From an uncultured Pelagibacteraceae bacterium (lineage in GTDB: Bacteria > Pseudomonadota > Alphaproteobacteria > Pelagibacterales > Pelagibacteraceae): a DNA stretch of 64,000 nucleotides. Below the pieces are notes generated by a model, which was given only the letters and a program-made list of their open reading frames with translations, was not told the origin of the DNA and made no database searches. The number at the start of each line of letters is the position of its first letter. The first letter of the stretch is position 1. Location: the NCBI GenBank assembly GCA_902561095.1, contig CACEOF010000004.1, positions 1-64,000 of the forward strand. Direction: 5' to 3'. This document shows positions 1-10,921 of the stretch, piece after piece. Both the position numbers and the translations under genes were made by a program.

Positions 1-149
1 CAACTCAATTTGCTGACGGTGGAGAATTTGGATTCGGTGGAGAAGTAGGAATTTCTACAAATATATTACCTCCGAGAGGACCTGTGGGATTAAATCAATT
101 AGTTTCTTATAAATATGAAATTACGAGTAAAGGAAAAACAAGAAAATAA
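1..149 (+). CDS. proA: Glutamate-5-semialdehyde dehydrogenase (gamma-glutamyl phosphate reductase), C-terminal end
   Basis: Only the last 48 codons are in the window, read from base 3 to the TAA at 147-149; the start lies to the left. The peptide opens [19 protein letters not shown] and continues with PPRGPVGL, then a Y-K-Y segment, which matches the conserved C-terminus of ProA, the NADPH enzyme that reduces gamma-glutamyl phosphate in proline synthesis. In many alphaproteobacteria proA is followed by nadD and rsfS, as it is here, which supports the call. The nadD reading frame may start inside this gene. Confidence 0.85.
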   Translation, partial: TQFADGGEFGFGGEVGISTNILPPRGPVGLNQLVSYKYEITSKGKTRK

Positions 150-672
150 ATTGAATACTAAAAAAATCAAAATCGGGGTTCTGGGAGGTTCTTTTGATCC
201 TGCACATAAAGGACACTTAGCAATATCCAAAGAAGCAAAAAAGAGATTTCAACTTCAGAATATAATCTGGGCTATAACAAAAAAAAATCCCTTTAAAGCT
301 GAAAGTAAAACAACTGTTTTAAAAAGAATTAAAGAATGTAGAAGTATCATTGGATCAAATTCATTTATAAAAGTGAAATTTTATGAAAATTTAATTAAAT
401 CAAACAAAACCATTGATCTCATCAATCACTTAAAAAGAAATAAAAATATTGAAATCTATTTTTTAATGGGTGCAGATAATTTAATTAACTTCCACAAATG
501 GCATAAGTCGAAATTAATTTCACAAAAATGCAATATTTTAGTATTTGATCGTCATGGTTATAAAAAAAATTCATTAAAATCAAAGACATTTAAGCAGCTT
601 AATAAAGATGTACTTAAATTTATTGAATTTAAAAAAGTCAACATTTCATCTTCTCAATTAAGAAAAATTTGA
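115..672 (+). CDS. nadD: Nicotinate-nucleotide adenylyltransferase
   Basis: NadD transfers AMP from ATP to nicotinate mononucleotide in NAD synthesis. The nucleotidyltransferase signature [11 protein letters not shown] lies near residues 24-34 and the second motif, ISSSQLR, near the end. The ATG at 115 would overlap proA by 35 bases and puts about 18 residues before the first beta strand, more than family members usually have; a TTG at 151, just after the proA stop, is the alternative start. The protein (185 residues from 115) ends two residues after the ISSS-x-x-R motif, so the C-terminal helical tail seen in most NadD proteins is missing. It sits in the conserved proA-nadD-rsfS order. Family call is secure; the start is not. 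Confidence 0.85.
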   Translation: MKLRVKEKQENKLNTKKIKIGVLGGSFDPAHKGHLAISKEAKKRFQLQNIIWAITKKNPFKAESKTTVLKRIKECRSIIGSNSFIKVKFYENLIKSNKTIDLINHLKRNKNIEIYFLMGADNLINFHKWHKSKLISQKCNILVFDRHGYKKNSLKSKTFKQLNKDVLKFIEFKKVNISSSQLRKI

Positions 673-689
673 TAGTCTAAATTTAATTA

Positions 690-1040
690 ATGGATAAAAT
701 TTCAGATCTTAAAAAGATTGTAATCAACACTCTCGATCTTAATAAAGCACAGGATATAATAACAATTGATTTAAAAGATAAGAGTTCTATGGCTGATTAT
801 ATGATTATTGCCAGCGGCACCTCTTCAAGACACATTCAGTCATTATCAGAACAAGTTTTAGAAAAGTTAAAAAAAAATGGAGTTCCAGATTCTAAGATTG
901 AGGGTAAACAAAGTAATGAATGGAAATTAGTTGATGGTATAGATTTAATTGTTCATATTTTTCATCCTGAAAAAAGGAAATTTTATGAACTTGAAAAAAT
1001 TTGGTCAGAATTTATTCCGAAAGAAAAAGTTTTGATATGA
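690..1040 (+). CDS. rsfS: Ribosomal silencing factor RsfS (Iojap family)
   Basis: This 116-residue protein is the size of RsfS/YbeB, which binds ribosomal protein L14 and keeps the subunits apart when nutrients are scarce. Visible family features are the run KSSMADYMIIASGTSSRHI near residues 30-50, and the pair W-K-L-V-D and H-I-F-H-P in the second half. It begins 17 bases after the nadD stop and its TGA overlaps the ATG of ctpA in an ATGA arrangement, so nadD, rsfS and ctpA are probably translated from one message. The RlmH gene often found next to rsfS is not here. Confidence 0.92.
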   Translation: MDKISDLKKIVINTLDLNKAQDIITIDLKDKSSMADYMIIASGTSSRHIQSLSEQVLEKLKKNGVPDSKIEGKQSNEWKLVDGIDLIVHIFHPEKRKFYELEKIWSEFIPKEKVLI

Positions 1041-2176
1041 AACTATTTAAAACATATTTAATAATTTTTTTATCTATTTTTTTTTTTAATAGCAGCGTAA
1101 ATACTGCTGAGACTGATATTTATAAAAAAATTGATCTTTTTGGTGAAGTCCTAGAAAAAATAAATAAAGAATACGTAGATGAGATAAATCAGTCTGAAAG
1201 TATGGACTCGGCTATCAATGGTCTCCTTCAATCTCTTGATCCTTACTCTGCATATATGTCACCAAAAATTCTTGAACAGATGCAAACGGAGACTAGTGGT
1301 GAATTTGGAGGTTTAGGTATTGAAGTAAGTATGGAGGCTGGTGTAGTTAAGGTAATATCACCTATAGATGATACACCCGCTTCAAAGGCAGGACTAAAAG
1401 CTGGTGACTACATTGTAAAAATAAATAATATTCAAGTACAAGGTAAATCCTTAGCAGAAGCCGTAGATTTGATGAGGGGGCCGGTTGGTTCTGGAATAGA
1501 ACTAACTGTGAGGCGAAGAGGAGAAAAAAAAGCACTAACATTTAATATTGTTAGAGAAATAATAGAAATTCAATCAGTCAAATCTGAAATTTTAGAAAAT
1601 AATATAGGATATATAAGACTTACATCATTTAATGAAAATAGTAGCGATCAAATTGAAAAACAGATTAAAAAATTAAAAAAAAATGAAAGTGTAAATGCGT
1701 TTATTTTAGATCTAAGAAATAATCCTGGAGGACTATTGTCTCAAGCTATAACAATCACAGATTTTTTTTTAGATAATGGGGAGATAGTATCTACAAAAAG
1801 TAGAAAAAAATCAGAAAATAGAAAATGGTTTGCTAAAAAAGGAGATATTACAGATGGAAAAACATTGTTAGTATTGATTAATTACGGTTCAGCCTCTGCC
1901 TCTGAAATAGTGGCTGGTGCACTTAAAGACCATAAAAGAGCGATAATTGTTGGAGAAAACAGTTATGGAAAAGGATCTGTACAATCTATCATTCCACTTA
2001 AAAATAAAGGTGCTATACGATTAACTGTTGCAAAATATTATCTGCCGTCTGGAAAGTCTATTTCTGAGGTCGGTGTCAGACCTGATATAGAAATCAATGA
2101 AGACGGGGATGATTTTAAGATAAAGAGTGACACAGACAATCAACTAAGTTACGCCATTAAGTTACTCAACGGATAA
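1037..2176 (+). CDS. ctpA: Carboxyl-terminal processing protease, S41 family
   Basis: A 379-residue periplasmic serine protease of the Prc/CtpA type. The ATG at 1037 overlaps the rsfS stop and gives a hydrophobic signal segment (about residues 6-22), so I prefer it to any in-frame upstream codon. A PDZ domain occupies about residues 85-165 (GGLGIEVS, then G-L-K-A-G-D-Y-I). The catalytic domain carries GSASASEI with the likely nucleophile Ser287, and GKGSVQ with the base Lys312, at the spacing known for E. coli Prc. Such proteases trim C-termini of envelope proteins. The downstream rppH starts one base after the stop. Confidence 0.92.
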   Translation: MKLFKTYLIIFLSIFFFNSSVNTAETDIYKKIDLFGEVLEKINKEYVDEINQSESMDSAINGLLQSLDPYSAYMSPKILEQMQTETSGEFGGLGIEVSMEAGVVKVISPIDDTPASKAGLKAGDYIVKINNIQVQGKSLAEAVDLMRGPVGSGIELTVRRRGEKKALTFNIVREIIEIQSVKSEILENNIGYIRLTSFNENSSDQIEKQIKKLKKNESVNAFILDLRNNPGGLLSQAITITDFFLDNGEIVSTKSRKKSENRKWFAKKGDITDGKTLLVLINYGSASASEIVAGALKDHKRAIIVGENSYGKGSVQSIIPLKNKGAIRLTVAKYYLPSGKSISEVGVRPDIEINEDGDDFKIKSDTDNQLSYAIKLLNG

Positions 2177-2177
2177 C

Positions 2178-2651
2178 ATGGATAAGAAATATAGTAACTT
2201 ACCACTAAGAAGTGGCGTGGGAATTGTAGTTTTAAATGAAGAAAACAAAGTATTCGTAGCAAAGAGAATTGATAATCCAAAAGATTTTTGGCAGATGCCT
2301 CAGGGAGGAGTTGACTCTGGTGAAGATTTTTTAAAGGCTGCTTATAGAGAGCTAGAAGAAGAAACTAGTATCAAAAGTGTTAAACTAATCAAAGAGTTAG
2401 ATGGTATGATAACTTATGAACTTCCAGAGCGTCTGCTAGGTATTATTTGGAAGGGTAAATATAGAGGGCAGAAACAAAAGTGGTTTTTAATGAGATTTAC
2501 TGGTGAAGATAAGGAAATTAATATTAACACACATCATCCAGAGTTTTTAGATTGGAAATGGATAGAGCTAGATCAACTAACTAAAGTAGTAGTAGATTTT
2601 AAGTTGCATGTTTACAAAGAAGTACAAGAAAAAGTTGAAAAATTAATCTAA
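2178..2651 (+). CDS. rppH: RNA pyrophosphohydrolase, Nudix family
   Basis: RppH removes pyrophosphate from the 5' end of mRNA and so opens it to RNase E decay. The protein is 157 residues, the usual size. It starts with the RppH-type LPLRSGVGIVVLN segment, followed by FWQMPQGGVDSGED and the Nudix box at about residues 43-65 with the catalytic RELEEE core; the glycine normally following the EE-x is a serine here. The stop codon overlaps the stop of the convergent atpC by four bases, leaving no room for a terminator between the two transcripts. Confidence 0.92.
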   Translation: MDKKYSNLPLRSGVGIVVLNEENKVFVAKRIDNPKDFWQMPQGGVDSGEDFLKAAYRELEEETSIKSVKLIKELDGMITYELPERLLGIIWKGKYRGQKQKWFLMRFTGEDKEININTHHPEFLDWKWIELDQLTKVVVDFKLHVYKEVQEKVEKLI

Positions 2652-3039
2652 TTGAGCGTTTTTAAAACTTCAATTTTTTGATCAATTAAATACCTAGACT
2701 GGTCACTTATTTCTTCCTTACCAGATTCTTCCTCTGCTTGTTTCAATAAATCTTGTTGTTTGGATTTATCCATATCAGCTATATTAAATATAGAGCTAGT
2801 TAGAATTGAAAGATTATTATTTTTAAATTCTACAATACCATCTTCAATATAATAACTTTCGTCACCTGATTTTGATAAAATTTTAATAATTCCAGGCTTT
2901 AAAAAAGAAATAATTGAAATATGATCTTTTAATATTCCCATTTCTCCTTCATAGGCAGGTACAACAACTTCAGAAACGTCATCTTTTATTAAAAAAGATT
3001 TTTCTGGATTTACAATTTCAATTTTAAATTCTTCACTCA

Positions 3040-3040
<1 letters not shown>
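2648..3040 (-). CDS. atpC: ATP synthase F1 subunit epsilon
   Basis: At 130 residues this is the small central-stalk subunit that couples rotation and inhibits ATP hydrolysis. The N-terminal beta-sandwich motif is visible: VPAYEGEMGILKDHISIIS near residues 27-45, then a helical C-terminal tail rich in Lys and Glu. It is the last gene of the atpHAGDC cluster, and its start codon overlaps the atpD stop by one base (TAATG), typical of translational coupling. Its own stop runs four bases into convergent rppH. Confidence 0.93.
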
Positions 3041-5336
<2,296 letters not shown>

Positions 5337-5350
5337 TTTTTATTATGATT

Positions 5351-6877
5351 TTAAGTTTGTTTAAGTTGCGTGATTACTTCTACCAATAGTTTTTCTTTAT
5401 CTTCTTCAAGTTTTCCAGAACTTTGGATAGAGTCAATTATTTCAGGCTTATCAGATTTGCATTTTTCAATTATTTTTGTTTCGAACTCTGCAATATCTTT
5501 TAAATCTATGTCATCCAAATAACCTTTAACTCCACAAAAAACAGATACAACTTGCTCTGCGACTGTCAGTGGTGAATATTGTTTCTGTTTTAAAAGTTCT
5601 GTCAATTTTGAACCTCTATTAAGTAGCTGTTGCGTAGAAGCATCTAAATCTGATCCAAATTGAGCAAAAGCTGCCATTTCTCTGTACTGAGCTAACTCAA
5701 GTTTCATGGAGCCTGATACTTTTTTCATGGCTTTTGTTTGAGCTGAAGATCCAACCCTCGATACAGACAATCCAACGTTAATTGCTGGTCTAATACCTTG
5801 GTTAAAAAGCTCTGTTTCTAAAAATATTTGGCCATCTGTAATTGAAATAACATTTGTTGGAATAAATGCAGAAACATCACCTCCTTGTGTTTCAATTATT
5901 GGAAGTGCAGTTAATGAACCTCCACCATGTTCATCACTAAGTTTTGCAGCTCTTTCTAATAATCTACTGTGCAAATAAAACACATCTCCTGGGTAAGCTT
6001 CCCTTCCTGGAGGTCTTCTTAAAAGGAGAGACATTTGTCTATATGCAACAGCTTGTTTCGATAGATCATCATAAATAATTAACGCGTGCATTCCATTATC
6101 CCTAAAATATTCACCCATTGCGCATCCTGTATAAGGAGCTAAAAATTGTAATGGCGCTGAGACTGATGCTGTAGCAGCAACAATAGTTGTGTATTCCATT
6201 GCTCCAGCTTCTTCTAAAGTTTTTTGAATTTGTCTTACTGTTGATCTTTTTTGACCTACTGCAACATAGATACAGTATAATTTTTGTTTCTCATCACCAG
6301 ACTCATTAATTTTTTTCTGATTTATAATTGCATCGACAGCAACAGCAGTTTTACCTGTCTGTCTATCTCCAATAATTAATTCTCTTTGACCTCTTCCAAT
6401 TGGCACTAAACTATCAATTGATTTTAAGCCAGTTTGCATTGGTTCACTAACTGATTGTCTCGGGATAATACCAGGGGCTTTAACTTCTACTCTTGTTTTT
6501 TTAACACTTTTATCAAGCGCACCTTTTCCATCAATTGGATTTCCAAGACCATCAACCACTCTACCTAAAAGTTCTTTTCCTACTGGTGTATCAACAATAT
6601 TTCCTGTTCTTTTAACTACATCACCTTCTTTAATATTTCTGTCGTCACCAAAAATTACAACACCAACATTTTCACTTTCCAAGTTAAGAGCCATACCTTT
6701 TGAACCATCAGCAAACTCAACCATCTCACCAGCCTGAACATTATCTAAGCCATAAATTCTAGCAATACCATCTCCAACGGATATTACCTGACCGACTTCA
6801 GTAACCTCTGTCTTTTCACCAAAATTTTTAATTTGTTCTTTTAATATTTTTGTAACTTCTGAAGGATTAATTTCCAT
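5351..6877 (-). CDS. atpA: ATP synthase F1 subunit alpha
   Basis: A 508-residue non-catalytic nucleotide-binding subunit. GDRQTGKT, the P-loop, is near residue 170; the subunit signature [17 protein letters not shown] lies near residue 365, with the family arginine inside it. It begins immediately after the atpH stop (no intervening base), so the two are probably coupled. Length and motifs are ordinary for the family. Confidence 0.98.
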   Translation of the reverse strand: MEINPSEVTKILKEQIKNFGEKTEVTEVGQVISVGDGIARIYGLDNVQAGEMVEFADGSKGMALNLESENVGVVIFGDDRNIKEGDVVKRTGNIVDTPVGKELLGRVVDGLGNPIDGKGALDKSVKKTRVEVKAPGIIPRQSVSEPMQTGLKSIDSLVPIGRGQRELIIGDRQTGKTAVAVDAIINQKKINESGDEKQKLYCIYVAVGQKRSTVRQIQKTLEEAGAMEYTTIVAATASVSAPLQFLAPYTGCAMGEYFRDNGMHALIIYDDLSKQAVAYRQMSLLLRRPPGREAYPGDVFYLHSRLLERAAKLSDEHGGGSLTALPIIETQGGDVSAFIPTNVISITDGQIFLETELFNQGIRPAINVGLSVSRVGSSAQTKAMKKVSGSMKLELAQYREMAAFAQFGSDLDASTQQLLNRGSKLTELLKQKQYSPLTVAEQVVSVFCGVKGYLDDIDLKDIAEFETKIIEKCKSDKPEIIDSIQSSGKLEEDKEKLLVEVITQLKQT

Positions 6878-7435
6878 TTATGCCTCTATCATTCTGTTTT
6901 CAATTTGTTGTAATTTATTTTTAATTGAGGTGTCAACCATAGTACTTCCTACTTGAAGTACTAAACCTCCTATTAAACTTTTATCATATTTGTAGTTTAA
7001 TTTTATTTTTGAGCTAAAATTTTTAGTGAGCTCCTCTGTAATTTTAGCTATTTCATCATTAGATAATTCTTTTGCTGATTTTAATTCTGCCTTAAGTTCA
7101 CCTCTTTTTTTTGAACATATCCCAACAAAACTTTTAAGAATTCTCTCTAAAAAAAAGAACCTTCTTTTTTGAATTAAAAAATTTAAAAAATTTTTAAATA
7201 AAGTTTGAAATTTATAACTTTCTGAAATTGAATTTGTAATCTTTAATAAATCATCTTGTTTTGTTGTTGGATCTTTAATTAAACTTTTAAAGTCATCACT
7301 TGTGTTTATCAATTCTAAGACAGATGAACACTGTTCCTCAATTTGAGTCAAAAGATTGCTTTCGTTGGATAGCTCATAAAGTGCAAGCGAATATCTTTCG
7401 GCTGAAGTAACTGAAAATCCCGTGTCTTTGCTCAA
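6878..7435 (-). CDS. atpH: ATP synthase F1 subunit delta
   Basis: The 185-residue stator subunit that holds the F1 head to the peripheral stalk. It shows the family pattern: a helical N-terminal domain (AERYSLALYELS) and a C-terminal region with GGLVLQVGSTMVDTSIKNKL. The first codon is TTG, not ATG, and there is no suitable upstream ATG. A good ribosome site, AGAGGAA on the minus strand (7441-7447), lies five bases before the TTG, which decides the start. This is the first gene of the F1 cluster. Confidence 0.93.
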   Translation of the reverse strand: MSKDTGFSVTSAERYSLALYELSNESNLLTQIEEQCSSVLELINTSDDFKSLIKDPTTKQDDLLKITNSISESYKFQTLFKNFLNFLIQKRRFFFLERILKSFVGICSKKRGELKAELKSAKELSNDEIAKITEELTKNFSSKIKLNYKYDKSLIGGLVLQVGSTMVDTSIKNKLQQIENRMIEA

Positions 7436-7440
7436 CTTTG

Positions 7441-7508
7441 TTCCTCTATAATGTTGAAGATTAAATTAAAATCAGGCTTTAATTAGCATATGACCTTTAT
7501 GTCTTCAA
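7441..7508 (-). promoter_or_regulatory. Candidate promoter and ribosome site of the atpHAGDC operon
   Basis: The 108 bases between priA and atpH hold a possible sigma-70 promoter on the minus strand: TTGAAG (7503-7508) and TAATTA (7480-7485), separated by 17 bases. The Shine-Dalgarno-like AGAGGAA at 7441-7447 follows. No strong terminator hairpin for priA is seen; only a weak run of A and T at about 7522-7538. The promoter is inferred from spacing and sequence alone. Confidence 0.35.
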
Positions 7509-7543
7509 GTAACCGATTTGTTAAAAAGGCATTTTTTTAGTTA

Positions 7544-9499
7544 TTAATTGAAGTTTATAGGGTCAACATCAACTGAAAGTTTTATTCCAGTCGCAAACTT
7601 ATAATTTGGTATAATTTTTGCGATTGAGTTTTGTACTTTCATTGATTTAATTCCTCTTATTAACAATCTAACTCTAAATTTTCTCTTCAATCTAAATATG
7701 GGTGCATTTACTGGGCCCAATACTTTTCCTTCAATTTTATTTTCTATAAAATTTTTAAATCCTAAAGCCTCTGTTTCTAATTTATGTTCATTTTCACCTG
7801 TAAGAATTAGTGAGATAAATCTTTGAAAAGGTGGAAGTTTATTTTTTTTTCTAATCTCTAACTCTCTTTCTAAAAAAATATCAGGATTTTTATTAGTAAT
7901 ATCATCAATAACTTTTGTATCGTGATTGTAAGTTTGAAAATAAACCGTAGCGGGTTTTCCAGTTCTTCCGGCTCTTCCTGAAAGTTGGTGATAAAGTTGT
8001 AAATTCTTTTCAGCTCCTCTCAAATCGTGTCCTTGAGATGAAAGATCGATGTCTACAACTACAATACAATTTAAACTTGGAAAGTGAAATCCTTTTGAAA
8101 TTAATTGAGTTCCAACTAAAATATTAGTTTCATTTTTAATAATTTTATCCAACTTATCCATTGAGTCTTTTTTATTCATTGTATCACTTGAAAAGATTTC
8201 AATTTTCTTATCTGGAAATTTTCTTTTTACTTCATCTGATATTCTTTCAACACCAGGGCCACTAAAAATAAATTCACAATTTCCCTCTTTTGAACATTCT
8301 CTTTTTAAATGAGATTTATATCCACAGTAATGACAAAGCAAATTACCTTTATTTTTATGATAAACTAAATTGATACTACAGTTTGGGCATGAAAAACTTG
8401 TGTAACATTTATTGCATAATACATGTGGTGAAAACCCACGTCTGTTTAAAAAAAATAAAACTTGATCCTTTTTTTCTAAATGAGAATTTACCTTTTTAAC
8501 AATTTCATTTGATAACCACGATTGTTTTTCCAACTTAGAATTATTTAAATTTACAATTTCATAATTAGGGAGAGAAGCATTTTGATATCTCTGGTTTAAT
8601 CTAGATAAACCATATTTTCCTTTTTTTATATTTTCATATGTTTCAACAGATGGAACTGCAGTTATAAGATTTATTGGAATATTTTCAAATGATGCTCTGG
8701 CTATTGCCATATCTCTAGCGTTGTAAGTTGTCCCCTCATCTTGCTTAAATGATTGATCGTGTTCTTCATCAACAATAATTATTCCAAGTTTTTTAAATGG
8801 TAAAAATAAAGACGATCTTGCTCCAATTATAACTTGAATTTTTCCATTAGAAATTCCATTCCATATTATTTCTTTTTTCTTTTTTGATATTCCCGAATGC
8901 CAGACAGCTGGATTAAAACCAAAATATTCAACAAATTTTTGCTCAAATTGCCCCGTTAGTCCTATCTCTGGTAATAATATTAAGCCTTGAAATCCCTTCT
9001 TTATTGTTGATTTTAATGCCTCAAAATAAACAAAAGTTTTTCCAGATCCAGTTGTTCCTTGTAATACGTGTACTCTAAATTTATTGTTTAAAATGACCAT
9101 TTCCTGTAGAGATTTCTTTTGGTCCTCAGAGAGTTTTATTGAATTATTTTTTATATTGCTTTCAAAAACTTGAAAATTATTTTTTATATCGTCTTCAATT
9201 GCATTGTTGCTCAATAGCATCAATTTTAAAGCCATGCCCTTTGGAATAATATTGTATTCTGAAAACCAATTTAAAAAGTTTATAGTTGTTTTTTTTAGTG
9301 GTTTAACTTTTAATTTCTTAAAAACTTTTTTTAATTTAAATTTTTTTTGTTCATTTTCTTCTAATTTATCCCATACCACTCCAGTAACTTTATTTTTGCC
9401 AAAGGGTACTGATACATATTCACCAATTTTTAAATCTAAATTACTTTCATATGTGAATGGATAATTAAATATATTTGGTAACAGAATCGGATATTTCAT
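7544..9499 (-). CDS. priA: Primosomal replication protein N', superfamily 2 helicase PriA
   Basis: PriA recognises stalled replication forks and reloads the replicative helicase. The 651-residue protein has an N-terminal DNA-binding domain, the P-loop GTTGSGKT, the DEEHD Walker B box, helicase motif GTQLISKGFHFP and the late motif HQLSGRAGRTGKP. Eight cysteines form the zinc-binding insertion, but the last pair is C-x5-C (CSKEGNC) rather than C-x2-C. It is somewhat shorter than E. coli PriA (732). It follows lpdA by 21 bases on the same strand, so it may share the TCA-cycle transcript. Confidence 0.93.
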   Translation of the reverse strand: MKYPILLPNIFNYPFTYESNLDLKIGEYVSVPFGKNKVTGVVWDKLEENEQKKFKLKKVFKKLKVKPLKKTTINFLNWFSEYNIIPKGMALKLMLLSNNAIEDDIKNNFQVFESNIKNNSIKLSEDQKKSLQEMVILNNKFRVHVLQGTTGSGKTFVYFEALKSTIKKGFQGLILLPEIGLTGQFEQKFVEYFGFNPAVWHSGISKKKKEIIWNGISNGKIQVIIGARSSLFLPFKKLGIIIVDEEHDQSFKQDEGTTYNARDMAIARASFENIPINLITAVPSVETYENIKKGKYGLSRLNQRYQNASLPNYEIVNLNNSKLEKQSWLSNEIVKKVNSHLEKKDQVLFFLNRRGFSPHVLCNKCYTSFSCPNCSINLVYHKNKGNLLCHYCGYKSHLKRECSKEGNCEFIFSGPGVERISDEVKRKFPDKKIEIFSSDTMNKKDSMDKLDKIIKNETNILVGTQLISKGFHFPSLNCIVVVDIDLSSQGHDLRGAEKNLQLYHQLSGRAGRTGKPATVYFQTYNHDTKVIDDITNKNPDIFLERELEIRKKNKLPPFQRFISLILTGENEHKLETEALGFKNFIENKIEGKVLGPVNAPIFRLKRKFRVRLLIRGIKSMKVQNSIAKIIPNYKFATGIKLSVDVDPINFN

Positions 9500-9520
9500 A
9501 TTTTATAATATGAAAAAAAA

Positions 9521-10921
9521 TTAAGAGTGTATTGCTCTTTTATCAACTGATAAAGCTGCCTCTTTTACTGCCTCTGAAAAAGTTGGGTGAGCATGACATG
9601 TACGTGCTATATCCTCTGAACTAGCTCCAAATTCCATAGCAACGCCAATTTCAGCAATCAACTCACCAGCATGAGGGCCTATTATATGAGCACCCAACAC
9701 TTTATCTGTTTTTTCATCAGCTAAAATCTTCACAAATCCTTCTGCATCATCAATAGCTTTTGCTCTTGAATTAGCCATAAATGAAAATTTTCCAACTTTA
9801 TATTTCATTTTAGAATCTTTTAATTGTTCCTCAGTTTTACCAATCGCTGCAACTTCTGGTGTGGTATATACAACACCTGGAATAGTATCATAATTGACAT
9901 GCCCTGATTGTCCTGCAATGTTTTCAGCAACAGCAATACCTTCATCTTCAGCTTTATGAGCAAGCATAGGTCCTGATATTACATCACCAATTGCATATAT
10001 ATTCTCTAAATTTGTTTTAAACGATTTATCAGTTTTAATTCTTTTTCTATCGTCAAGTTCAACTCCAACAGTTTCTAAATTTAAGCCCTCAGTATTTGCC
10101 TTCCTGCCAACAGAAATTAAAACTACATCACAATCTAAATCATTTTTATTTCCATCTTTATCTACAGTGGATACTGTTACTCCAGATTTATTTTTTTTAA
10201 TTTTTTCAACTTTATTTTGCATATTAAACTTTATGCCTTGTTTCTTTAGAATTTTCATAAATTCTGAGGATATTTCTTTGTCCATACCTGGTGTGATGTG
10301 ATCTAAAAACTCTACCACCTGTACTTCAGAACCCAGTCTTGACCAAACCGATCCCATTTCTAATCCAATATAACCACCGCCCACAACAACCATTTTATTT
10401 GGAACTTTTTCAAGCTTTAATGCACCAGTCGAAGAAACTATTTTTTGCTCATCAATTTCAATTCCTGGTAATGAAGTAGCTACAGATCCTGTTGCTATTA
10501 TAGTTTTTTCAGATTGTATAATAGTCTCTTTATTTTCATTATCTTTAATTGAAATTTCGTTTTGAGATTTGAAACTACCATAACCTTTGAAATAAGTTAC
10601 TTTGTTTTTCTTAAATAAAAATTCAACCCCTTTTGTAAGAACAGTTACAGCTTTATCTTTACTTTTCATCATTTTATCAAGGTTTAGCTTAACATCTCCT
10701 ACTTCTATCCCTTTGTTAGCCAATCCCTTAACTTTATGAAATTCCTCAGATAAATTTAATAAACTCTTTGATGGTATACAGCCAACATTTAAGCAGGTGC
10801 CTCCTAAAGAACCTCTAGATTCTATACATGCTGTTTTCAATCCTAATTGAGAAAGTCTAATCGCACAAACATATCCACCAGGTCCACCACCAATTACTAC
10901 TGCTTGAAATTTTTCTGACAT
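9521..10921 (-). CDS. lpdA: Dihydrolipoyl dehydrogenase (E3)
   Basis: The FAD enzyme that re-oxidises dihydrolipoyl groups and passes electrons to NAD. Visible parts are the FAD fold GGGPGGYVCAIRL, the redox disulfide GGTCLNVGCIPSK (Cys43 and Cys48), the NAD fold VVGGGYIGLEMG, and the C-terminal catalytic HAHPTFSEAVKEAA. Length 466 is standard. It directly follows sucB with no spacer, so it is the E3 of the 2-oxoglutarate dehydrogenase complex, perhaps shared with other lipoyl complexes. Confidence 0.97.
   Translation of the reverse strand: MSEKFQAVVIGGGPGGYVCAIRLSQLGLKTACIESRGSLGGTCLNVGCIPSKSLLNLSEEFHKVKGLANKGIEVGDVKLNLDKMMKSKDKAVTVLTKGVEFLFKKNKVTYFKGYGSFKSQNEISIKDNENKETIIQSEKTIIATGSVATSLPGIEIDEQKIVSSTGALKLEKVPNKMVVVGGGYIGLEMGSVWSRLGSEVQVVEFLDHITPGMDKEISSEFMKILKKQGIKFNMQNKVEKIKKNKSGVTVSTVDKDGNKNDLDCDVVLISVGRKANTEGLNLETVGVELDDRKRIKTDKSFKTNLENIYAIGDVISGPMLAHKAEDEGIAVAENIAGQSGHVNYDTIPGVVYTTPEVAAIGKTEEQLKDSKMKYKVGKFSFMANSRAKAIDDAEGFVKILADEKTDKVLGAHIIGPHAGELIAEIGVAMEFGASSEDIARTCHAHPTFSEAVKEAALSVDKRAIHS

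Noticed and set aside
7522..7538. Terminator hairpin after priA
   Set aside because: The A-run and T-run around GGCA could pair weakly, but there is no GC stem, so it is unlikely to terminate transcription by itself.
9204..9464. Long open frames on the strand opposite priA, sucB, leuC, leuB and others
   Set aside because: They lie wholly inside well-supported genes, have odd composition and no family features; they are shadows of the coding strand in AT-rich DNA.
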